64,000 nt of DNA from Holothuria scabra (lineage: Eukaryota; Echinodermata; Holothuroidea; Aspidochirotida; Holothuriidae). Every line of letters starts with the position of its first letter. The stretch's first letter is position 1. The stretch lies in assembly GCA_037179385.1 (NCBI GenBank), contig CM074179.1:7998001-8062000 (forward strand), written 5' to 3'. The translations under genes were made by a program, and so were the position numbers. Positions 47,360-56,800 of the stretch are shown here, one piece after another. The notes below the pieces were generated by a model. That model was not told the DNA's origin. It worked only from the letters and a program-made list of their open reading frames with translations, and did no database searches.

Positions 47360-48013
47360 GTGCAACACGAAAGGGGATTACTGGGGAACAACCCAGAAAG
47401 GAAGATTATAGTTTTTTCATCACGAAATGACTTTTCCCCACGTTCAAAAAGTGCGCAGCAACGAAAAAAGAGGCAAAAACAATGCCAAAGTTTCATCTTA
47501 AATCTACTACGATCGTTTGGTCACCAGCCAATCACGTATCAGGAGAGGAGGAGACTGACCAATGACAAGGCAGTAGATCCTAGTTACACAGAAGAAGCAG
47601 ACGACAAAATGGCAGCCCCCATTCCAAACGCTGAACCCGGTGAAAATCCGGACTTTTGTGCCATGCACATTGTTTCCAGTGCAACAACCAACTTTAAAAC
47701 ATTCACAAAAGCATCTTAGGAAACGTTTGTTAGTTATGGGGCACAATGGAAACACTTCAACTGCCCTGAAGCCGAAATTGTCGACAGTACGGCTACGAGT
47801 CTTGGTTTAGACTTCGATAACATCGAAGAATGCCTCCAGTTGTTTTCACACGTACCCGTTGCACGAAACATCGGGTACCACCGAGATTGTTATCGGCGGT
47901 TTTGTGACAAAGGTAAAATTGAGCGGAAGAAACGTTCATCACAGAATCAGACTAGCGAAGATACGTATATCTATTCCTCAATAAAATTTTTAATTTGTAA
48001 ACTAATCGGCTAG
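47360..48013 (+). pseudogene. Broken coding remnant, Cys/His motif (YHRDCYRRF)
   Basis: An ATG-initiated frame of 119 codons ends in TAG at 47717-47719, but the same frame stays open and protein-like beyond it to TAG at 48011-48013. The first part has a basic segment (RKKRQKQCQS), then an acidic and hydrophilic stretch and PDFCAMH. The second part has FNCPEAEIVD, and YHRDCYRRFCDKG followed by IERKKR. The spacing of Cys and YH..CY resembles a family of large, often transposon-linked animal proteins with a YHRxCYxxY motif; I infer this from memory. The in-frame TAG suggests a decayed copy. The real coding may stop near SSQNQTSED, after which the translation loses character. Confidence 0.55.
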
Positions 48014-48647
48014 CCGGATGAAAATAAACATGCTAGCCTAGCCATAGAGTGTGCAATCAATGCATTGTGTGGCGACCGTATAGTCCCACAATGGTGCAGC
48101 AATACTTGAAGTCAGTGCTCTACGCTGCCTCACAGGGTGGCCCACCTTGCCCCTATTCTCAGAATTTAAAATTCTTCATGTGGTTCCTGGGGTTGTCTAA
48201 ATTATTAAAAGTGCACTGTGCATGTGAATAATGGATTGGGTGATTGCTAACTTGAACTGAACCAACACACAGAGTTACATGCGGTCATTAAAGAATTGAA
48301 GTCAGGCATGTTTGCTGTGGATGGGCTTCAAAACATAGGAGTGCAGCATTTTACATGTGAACGTGTGTCCTTAAATTCAATCTCCTCCCTCTTTTTAATG
48401 AAGCTAGGGGTCTTATCTGTGTAGTATTAGCTCTCAATCAGTGCCTGTACTACATGATAATGCTCCATTATACTACGTTCTGAATACTACACGGAGCAAG
48501 TGACAATGGAGGTTAGCGTGATAGGAACTGAGTGAGGACTAGTGTAGTATATGCTACATTGTGCATTTTACTAAATTCCAGTCGTGTGGTGGTGATGTAA
48601 GTTGATATACTGACTAACCAGGGAGTTGTCAGGGTTGAGTGGCAATT
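48014..48647. other. Gene-free stretch, nothing recognised
   Basis: It includes a loosely inverted pair (GTGTAGTATTAGCTC near 48419, GAGGACTAGTGTAGTATA near 48534) that may bound a small element. No gene seen. Confidence 0.4.
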
Positions 48648-49008
48648 CAGTGTTCTCCCCAGGTTGAAATTTTGTCCGGGTGCTCCAAAGGTTGAAGGTA
48701 AATAGTGATCACTGTCTTGACAAGAAGTCTAAAGAGAGGGAGCATCTCTCTTTGGAAAATGTTGGTTAAAATCAGTGATGCTTGTAATTATACTTTTCTC
48801 CGATGACTAGGAACATTTGTGATTATCATTGCTCAATGTTCACATTGAGATTGCTGTTTTCTCTGTTTCGAGATTTCTAATAGATAATTTTTGTCTGGGT
48901 GGCTGAACTTTTTGTCTGGGTGGCACATTTTTTGTCTGTGGGCTAAAAAACCTCTGCAGATTTTGTCCTGGTGGGTCACCCTAACAAAACAACTAGTAGA
49001 GAACACTG
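48648..49008. mobile_element. hAT-like non-autonomous element
   Basis: CAGTGTTCTC at the left and GAGAACACTG at the right form 10-bp inverted ends of the CAGTG type known from hAT elements. The interior repeats TTTTGTCTGGGTGGC two to three times. I could not see a matching 8-bp duplication, so the assignment is tentative. Confidence 0.65.
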
Positions 49009-49229
49009 TCATTATGCCTTTTTAAGATCCCTTTCCTGTTGTAGCTGCTGAATTGTAACTGGGGTGGAAATATACTAACGCCTATCTTGTGCATTTGGCA
49101 GGAGCCTAAACAGCAACTCTCTTGTCAGAGTGTGTGACTGTGGGCAGAAATCTTGAATATAAAAGACTTATGGGATGTATCCACATTCCTTGGTACCTGT
49201 AAGAACATTCTTTCCGTTACTTTCCACCA
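49009..49229. other. Short non-coding spacer
   Basis: No feature recognised between the two inverted-repeat elements. Confidence 0.4.
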
Positions 49230-49451
49230 TATAGAGGCTTTTCACATGACGTCATAATACTCTCCGGCGGCCATGTTGGAGTACATGTAACTACGTAGCA
49301 AACCATACGGGACGCGCTTGCTCGTTGAATTTGTACACACCGTGCGTATCACAGTGCACAATGTGCAGTGCGTTTGGCACAAAGCCACGTGTATTTGGCA
49401 TGAATGTCCTCCAGCATGGCGGTTCCATGACGCAATTGCAAAGCCTCTATA
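49230..49451. mobile_element. MITE, TATAGAGGCTTT ends
   Basis: TATAGAGGCTTTTCACATGA at the left is matched by TGCAAAGCCTCTATA at the right. Inner parts also pair loosely (CGGCCATGTTGGAG with CCAGCATGGCGG in reverse). 222 bp, non-coding. A TA step at each end may be the target duplication. Confidence 0.75.
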
Positions 49452-50094
49452 GGTGTACTAGGCCACGTTTATTTATTGGGGGTAGAGCCCTTTTAGGCTT
49501 TTACCCTAAATTTTAATCACCCATGCCTGAAAAATACAACTGTTTTGTCTGAAAATAGTAATAACAGGGCTGCAGCCCCCAGCCCCCCCCCCCCATACAC
49601 CTATGTTTTCAACAGTGCTAGTATTCCATTCTACTTTGACCCACTAACCTGGAACTAAGACGTCTCGTTTGAATATGAATTTTAGTAGTTTTGAGCTTCC
49701 CTTCAAAACTGCAGGAATTTTTGTATGTAAGTATTGTGCATTTGAGTTGGGGGAGGGGGAAAGATGTTAAAACAGGTTGGTCAACTGTGGTTTCTATTAA
49801 AAAGGCGGTAGGAAATACTTCCAAATAATAGGAAATTGCCGTTTCTCAGATTTCGAGGTAAATATTCAACTTTTCTGTTTTATTTTGTCACAGATTGTAA
49901 ATTTCATGGTGCAAAATTTGAAATATAGTTTCGTGGATGGAATTTTCAGGACAAATATCGTAATAGTGAAATCTAAGAAGAAATGATAATGAAATTTAAG
50001 AAGAAAAACGCAAAAAGAGGCAATGACAACAAAAATTCATTGATCAGTAAACAGTTTATTAGACTGAAATAGTTTTCTTCATATTTTCAGAAAC
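49452..50094. other. Gene-free stretch, nothing recognised
   Basis: A C run near 49586 and AT-rich DNA. No exon or repeat boundary supported. Confidence 0.4.
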
Positions 50095-50410
50095 GATTAT
50101 TATCCCACAAATTTTGATGATTCTCTCCTTTCTCTACAAAGTAGTCTTTTACGACTAGATAATGACGAAATGCAGACAATTGAGAAAGAAAATGTATAAT
50201 TTTGATTATAAAAATAACATTTTCATACAATTTTAGTAATTGTTGCTTTTTATCCCGGAAATTTTGATGATTCTCCTCTTTCTCTACAAAGTAGTCTTTT
50301 ACGATTAGATAATGACGAAATGCAGACAATTGAGAAAGAAAATGTATAATTTTGAGTATAAAAATAACATTTTCATACCATTTTAGTAATTGTTGCTTTT
50401 TCCATTGCAC
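50095..50410 (-). repeat. Two-copy 150-nt tandem duplication, open on the minus strand
   Basis: The unit is exactly 150 nt, judged by ATTTTGATGATTCTC at 50111 and 50261, so the minus-strand frame 50087-50410 carries a 50-residue repeat twice (KKQQLLK.YENVIFI, SQLSAFRHYL.VKDYFVEK). The copies differ at about ten positions. No splice context or family was recognised. The clean multiple of three may be chance. Confidence 0.85.
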
Positions 50411-50571
50411 AACACGACATTTAGCCTCGAAGAATTGTCACCTACCACATTTTACTAAAATGGTCAGCAAACCGGTGAAAGATAAACAAATTGCGGAATT
50501 GAAACTGGTGCAAATAACATTAACCTCATTACGTCTTAGTGAAAGAAGAAAACGTTATTATAATACCCTTT

Positions 50572-51430
50572 CAGCTACGGCGGCTGTACTCGTACAACAC
50601 CCATAAGTCATGGCGAGTGAGGAAGTATTTGCTGCATATCTTAACTAGACCAGCTATAGCGGTCGTACTGGTACAGCCTTGATAGGTCAATGCTAGTAAG
50701 AAAATATTGCTTCACTTCTAAACTAGATCAGCTATAGCGGCTGTATTCGTACAACCTCCATAAGTCAAGACGAGTGAGGAAACAGGCTACTGTATTTGCT
50801 GCAGTTCTAAACTAGACCAGCTATAAAGGTTGTACTGGTACAACCTTGATAAGTCATGGCTAGTAAGGAAATATTGCTTCACTTCTTAACTAGACCAGCT
50901 ACAGAGTTTGTACTGGTACAACCTTGGTAAGTCATGGCGAGTAAGAACATATTTGCTGCATTTATAAACTAACCCAGCTATAGAGATTGTGCTTGGTACA
51001 AACTTGATATGTCATGGCAACTGGGGTAATATTGCCGTCATATCTTAATTATACCAGCTATAGAGGTTGTACCGGTACAAGCTTGAAATATTTTGGCCAG
51101 TATGTTATTTAGATGAAATTTAACGAGACACCAACACGAATGTGTTATATAGTATCAACTAGATAAATACGATTCAATTTCAGTTACAAAAACAGTTCAA
51201 ATACCAATGCAAGTCCTCCCCTTAATTAGCCTCTAACGAAAGGCGGGGAATAGCGTGGGCATATTCTACAACCCCCAACCCCCCGGGGGCCTTTGGTAGG
51301 TAAGGAAAAGCTTTAAACTGGACCAGCCGTAAGAGTTTTACAAAACAAACTTGATAAGTCATGGAGACGATAAGGAACTATTTGCTGCACTTCTATACTA
51401 GGCCAGCTATAGAGGCTGTACGAAGTCACT
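50572..51430. repeat. ~79-nt minisatellite, nine units, with an insertion
   Basis: Units are marked by CAGCTATAG(A/C)GG at 50572, 50651, 50729, 50818, 50896, 50975 and 51055, then 51324 and 51404. Spacing is 78-80 nt except one of 89. Each has a near-palindrome around GTACTGGTACAACC and ends AAGTCATGGCGAGT-like. Units 7 and 8 are separated by about 190 nt of unrelated sequence (about 51110-51300). No coding use is evident. Confidence 0.88.
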
Positions 51431-51549
51431 GCGAGTTAGGGGTTGCTGAGTCAGGGGCGAACCCACGGGGGCAGGACAGGCATTTACCTCCCACCAGCCG
51501 GTGGTATTTAAGTCGCAAAAGTAAATCGCTTAAAAACCATTTTAAGACA

Positions 51550-51788
51550 CTAGGATTTTTCAACCCCCTTTATGGAGTATCTCCCTGTTCGTCTGGAAAG
51601 GGGAAGCCCCCAAAGTCGGCTTACTCCTGCAATTTGTCTCCCATTGACCGTGTACGTGAATCATTTTTCCAAAACCCGATTATGGGGTATCTCCCTGTTC
51701 GTTGGCTTACTCGGGGCTTACTCGGGGCTTCCCCTTCTCAAACGAACAGGGAGATACCACATAAAGGGGGGGGGTGAAAAAATCCTAG
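51550..51788. mobile_element. Inverted-repeat element with ~60-bp arms
   Basis: The left arm starts CTAGGATTTTTCAACCCCC and contains GTATCTCCCTGTTCGT and GGGGAAGCCCC. The right arm is its reverse complement, ending AAAAAATCCTAG at 51788. A third direct copy of GGTATCTCCCTGTTCGT lies inside at about 51686. Non-coding. Confidence 0.8.
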
Positions 51789-52918
51789 TTTCACTCTAGA
51801 CGTGTGTGAAGTTCAGGGCGTTGGCCCATCGGGAGTGGCCTCTTCGGGCAAAACAAAACTCACCCCCTCACGGACATCTGGACTTAGAAAATTTTTGAAA
51901 AGTGATTCACGTGCAAAGTCGATGGGGAGTTAAAACTGAAAAAATTTGCAAAATCCTCTGTTGAGTGTCAATGAACGGATGATGGACTTGAAACTTAATT
52001 TACCTTTTTTCGTCTGTTCATGATTGCGGTATAATGACATAAAGTTGACTTTTAGGGCAGAGATACGACTTCTGTATCCTTCCGTTGGCCAAGAAAAAAA
52101 CTCATTCCCATTGCAAGGCTGTGATGAACTGTCGACGTCCTACCGTCCTTGTAACAGTCACCCCATTTCACATAAATATCTTCCCACAAGACCACCTCAC
52201 TTGCAATTATTAGTTGCGTTAAAGAATAAATTAAAACAAAGTGTATGCAAAATCCAAACACGCCATTCTTCCTATTAGTAGAGTTGTCACGGTGAGGTAC
52301 GTTTCTCCAAAAGAACACAATATAAAAGATCGTTTTAGACGAATATGTCACATATCTGCCGGTAAAATTGATGATGTGGCAAACGATGGATCAGTTTTGG
52401 TGTTTCCAGGGTGACTGAAAGAAACATAGGCAGTAGATCTACACAGCACAATGGGAAAGACCAATCTGACGAAGAACGCCCCCTGTATGGTGCTACAACA
52501 GTACAAGCCATATTTACACCGAAAAATGGTTGACAGGTGTAACGAAAAGTCCACAAACTTAAAACAACTTTCGAGTCTACTTTTGTGCTTTGCATGTAGG
52601 CTACGGCTGTGTCTCACGCTTGGTTGGGATTATTTGTCCAGCTCCGAGTAGCAGCTCCCTTGTTGGTCTCTCAAACCTCTTCGCAGTTTTGCGGTTACGA
52701 AATTCCTTACCAAGAAGGTTCCGTAAACAGTGACAGATAGAGCTCCCATAAATAAAGGTTGCAGTCACCCCGGTCACCCCTATGAACTTTCGATGTGTCC
52801 TATCACAAGAACGGTTCTTGAAAATCATGCCTGTGACAGTTTTTTTTTTCCAGCTAACTATGGGATTTACTTTGAGTGGCTACTTGGGTTTACCAGGGAG
52901 TTGCAAGAGACTGCGTTT
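51789..52918. other. Gene-free stretch with short overlapping frames
   Basis: Several open frames of 60-107 codons overlap on both strands between 52024 and 52918, none with a recognised motif. A good acceptor-like site (GTTTTTTTTTTCCAG) ends at about 52852. Confidence 0.35.
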
Positions 52919-53053
52919 ACCATGAAATTCTTAATTATTCAATATTTAAGTGTTTTTGCAACATTTAGCGTAGCCTGTAAACCGCAACGAAGAGTTTTGA
53001 GGACTGGTTGGTTCAGCCTAGGCTGTTCGAATAATTCGGGGTTAATTTTGTAA
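52919..53053 (+). CDS. Possible short secreted peptide ORF
   Basis: Within a longer open frame, an ATG at 52921 starts MKFLIIQYLSVFATFSVAC, which looks like a signal peptide (one Lys, a hydrophobic core, small residues before Cys). It continues KPQRRVLRTGWFSLGC and SNNSGLIL to TAA, 43 residues in all. An RR dibasic site follows the signal. I do not recognise the product. It could be the last exon of a small precursor (acceptor-like tract at about 52840-52852) or chance. Confidence 0.2.
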   Translation, partial: TMKFLIIQYLSVFATFSVACKPQRRVLRTGWFSLGCSNNSGLIL

Positions 53054-53682
53054 AGTTGATATTTTTGTGTGTAAAATCATTACGTGACTATGATGTGTTT
53101 GTACTTATCGGGCAATTGTTTTCAAGGAATCTGGGCCTGCTTGGAGTTTTCTGTAATAAGAGGGCAAAAGCAGTCACCCCAATTTGAATTATTGTAATAG
53201 TCTATTTTAATTCATGAATGGCTCTCGAAAATAATGTGACACTGTTTTTCTCATTGAATTGTAAAATTTATGACAATTGAACCCTTGATTTAACCTAATT
53301 ATGCAACATTTTAGTCTCGAAATATATTGAAAGAAACATGGAAGAGAAAGAGGAAGAAATTTGTGAAATTTAGTGGTTCTTTCATAAAAGTTTAGGGGCG
53401 ACTACTCTTTAAAAACATGGCAACCTTTCGACGGACTCAAATGCTGCCTGAATTCTAGTACCTGAAGATCAGGTCGTTCCCCGAAATATACAGTACATGC
53501 CGGCCGCCTGATACACCAGTTAGTATGACCATGGAAGTACCACCATGGTCATACTGGTGGTATGACAACAGCAAAACATCACAATACATGTACGGTGTAT
53601 ACTTCTTAAAATAACAAATTCCTGTTCTGTGTATAAGGGTAGAGTCCTAGTGAGGAACGCAGTGGTGAAGCTCTGGTATTTA
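53054..53682. other. Gene-free stretch with small palindromes
   Basis: TATGACCATGG..CCATGGTCATA at 53523-53556 is a short perfect hairpin. No gene seen. Confidence 0.4.
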
Positions 53683-53982
53683 AAGGCATGTTTCCATCAT
53701 CCCAAGCAGTTCCAATTCTCCCAACCGTCTTACTCTAGCCCCTCCCACATTTATCTAAAACTCATCTTTATCCAGACACAGTCCTAGTTTATTGCTTCAT
53801 GGCTTGTCCCAGTGGCCATACAAGTCCATAATGTGTAATCAAGACACTCTCAGTGCCCACGCTGTGTAATTGAGCTATGATGCATTATTTGAATGTGATG
53901 CCATCAAAGAGCTGTACCAATTGAGAGTTTTGATATATGTATACTGAAACTGTGGTTTGGGGTGACGAATGACTGCCTTTAA
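53683..53982. mobile_element. MITE with CACCCCAAAC-type ends, copy 2
   Basis: The left end TTTAAAGGCATG..CATCCCAAGC pairs with GTTTGGGGTGACGAATGACT and GCCTTTAA at the right. The body matches 37020-37316 along most of its length (CCAATTCTCC, AGCCCCTCCCACA, AAGACACTCTCAGT). Non-coding. Confidence 0.65.
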
Positions 53983-54824
53983 AATTTCTTACCCGACCGA
54001 AAAAATGCATGCCAAGGGGCCTGCGTTTATTCCTCTGAAGCATGGAAGTACTACTTCCGAGGTACGGTACTTCCATGTATGAAGGGTGTGCCTGTGCATG
54101 TAGTACCTCGGAAGCTTTGCGATTTGATGGGTTCTAAAATTGCCAATTATTATTCATACGTTATAAGTTCACTTATGTATTGTTAACTGTGTGCTGGATA
54201 CTTTTCTGGGAAAGCACTGTTTTAGGCGTGTAGAACTACCACATTTGGGCCAACTCTTTGGTGGGAGTGTGTAGGATACCAGTGGTCTATATTGCCGGTG
54301 AAATGTATCTGCTGTTTGCTTAATTAATTTGCCAAGGCTAATATGGGAATACAGGAATAGAACATTTAAACTTGTTTTTCTTCTCCCCCTCTTAGTGGCG
54401 GCATCAGCGGCGTCTGGAAAGTGTCCCGGCAGGGTGTCGATGTTAGCTCAAACTTTATGCCTTAACACACCAAGAATCCACACCTTGTTTTCCCTCCTGG
54501 GATTTACCTCTCCCTCCACAACTTCATGGTCTACAGGGCGTTAATACCGCAATCCCCTCTCAATTCCCTCTTTTCCCCTTTTCTCTTTTTCTCTTTTTTT
54601 TCTTTTTCTTCACCATCATTTGGGGAGGCGATCACCCCATTTGGCCCCTTGGTTGCGCCGCTGCTTTCATGATATGTTTTGAAGTTACATATATTTGCCC
54701 TCCATCTCACATTTTAATTCGGATTGACTCTGTCCAGCTGTCTTGTCACCACTACCGCACCGTAAAAAGAACACGTTATGAGGTTGGAGAAATAAAAGAA
54801 ATAAGCGCATTCAATGAGTGAACG
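53983..54824. other. Gene-free stretch, nothing recognised
   Basis: A hairpin near 54044-54077 (CATGGAAGTACTACTTCC..GTACTTCCATG) and a T/C-rich run at 54560-54610. No gene supported. Confidence 0.4.
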
Positions 54825-55194
54825 CTTAAAGGGGCTCAATGAGGTGATATCGATTATATTGTGATGAGTTTGAAAGAAATCAATGCATGATTATGCTTTT
54901 AATAAGCCTGATTACTCATGTGTGCGCTCCTTTATTTACCAAAAAATGTAAACAATTGTAGTTTTTATGTACAGGGATTGCATATGATTTACACTCAATG
55001 GTGAAAAGTGTCTGTTCACCAATTTGAAATACATGTATTAAATCTTTAATGATCCTATCATTGGCACTATCATTAACTAGAGTCAGATGTTTAGAATCTC
55101 TTAGTTTGACTATTAAGCATCAAGTTAAGAGTAAAACTCAGCATGTGTGACGGAAATTATGAATTTTGTGGGCAAACTTAATGAGCCCCGATAA
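54825..55194. mobile_element. Inverted-repeat element, CTTAAAG ends, copy 3
   Basis: The left end CTTAAAGGGGCTCAATGAGG is matched at the right by CTTAATGAGCCCCGATAA. Length and layout match 33743-34112. Non-coding. Confidence 0.65.
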
Positions 55195-56579
55195 CACCTG
55201 ATAAGCAATGTCAACAAAAGCGCACACCGTAACCACATCTAAATGTTTTTTATGTAAATGTTAATTTTCGTTAATTTATAACAACATGGTGCTTACAGAT
55301 ATCATGAAATAAAATCATTAACGTGTTTACAAGATGGCGTCTTGACTATAACTCTAGTTCCATGTTCCTGACACTTGCTTGGGCATTTCGTCTACTATCC
55401 AAGTGTTATTGCCTAAGTACGAAAAAAAATTGTGTGCATGCATTAAAAAATGATGATTAACTCATCAAATGAAACACTGTACTTTGCATGAAGTGTATAT
55501 ATAGCCAGGGATCGATCACCCATGGCAAAACATCCGCTATAAGTAAAAGGCGCGTCTTTGGTAACCGTAACTTGTTAAAGAAATATTTATTAGTTTTCTG
55601 ATATTCATCGTGGCGGGTAATTGATAATGGTAACATCAATCATAACAACGAAAGCTCTTTGAGAACTCATATTTCTCCTGAGCTCGCAGAAGCGAAACAC
55701 CTGTCATTCTGAAATGCTGACCCGAGATCAGGTCAACTGCATGGTGTACGTATTACCATGGCAATAGTTTAATTTTGCTGAACTATTTATGTTCGTAAAA
55801 AAGTAGCCTGATTAGAGTCTGCAGACAGGATTCATGAGGTGAACCGCGGAGCTTTCAATGTAGGTTACTATACAGACAGCCAGTTAATAGCCTAATGCAA
55901 GGCAGCAGTTTTCGAAAAAAATCACAGGGAGACAAGGTCCATAGCATATGAATTTCGAAGGGTTTAGGCCGGGCTCTATAACCTAATGGTTTGATCAGGG
56001 AACTAAGAGTTAGCAGCTCCCTGGTTTGATAGCCATGAAGACAACTGCAAACTGCAGAGCATCAAATAATTTCATTTCCATTCCTTAAATTATTTAACAG
56101 GGAGCTGCCACGAACTCCGGATTTTAATATGCAAATCACCGCATGGGAAGACACAACAGTGTTACAAGTACAGCAGCCTCGCAGTCAGGGTTGAACTAAT
56201 GTACAGGGCAAAGCGTACTTGAAAATATATTAAGGGTTCCTCTGATACATTTCGGTCCGAATATACCTTATACATTTATTAGATTCTAAGATACAAATTC
56301 TTTAATCAAAGAATTGACGTAACCCCTATCCCCGTGGACATACACAGTCAGCAAGTCACTCTTAACTTATTTTGAGAAAAATAGGCAAATCCCAGGTTAT
56401 CTTTATGTCTTTTGGTGCCATTCATACTAGGACTAGATATTCAAGGTAAACTAAGCAGTTATTCCTTGTTCATGAGAAGGTTGCAAGGACGGCGTCGTAC
56501 ACCGACAAATATAATTCCAGGTATATAGACTTAACTAGGAGTTGTCACTCCAAAAATATCACAGTTCGACACCAATTGA
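55195..56579. other. Gene-free stretch, nothing recognised
   Basis: Only short frames. No repeat boundary, splice pair or RNA gene stands out. Confidence 0.4.
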
Positions 56580-56800
56580 GCTTAGGTTTAAGTTAGCTAG
56601 CTAGTTAGATGAGGTTTAACGGTTCAGTTTTCAAACAATTGGCCAGTCAAGTCGAGGTGCCCACGGACTTTTTCCAGCCGTGGCTCACTGGCTTGTTCCC
56701 CATACTTCATTGCATTTCGCACAAGGAAAGTAGTTTCCATTATTTTTTAAGTCCCAACCTTTTTCAAGAAGGTTTCAGAGGTCCAAAGGAAATACAAACA
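56580..56800 (-). mobile_element. tRNA-SINE 3' part
   Basis: On the minus strand it ends in TGAAAACTGAACCGTTAAAC and CTCATCTAACTAG, matching the 3' region of the copies at 5.9 and 17.8 kb. The body (GTGAGCCACGGCTGG) is also shared. The tRNA head is missing or decayed, and the tail is CTAG-type, not CCTAA. Confidence 0.55.
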
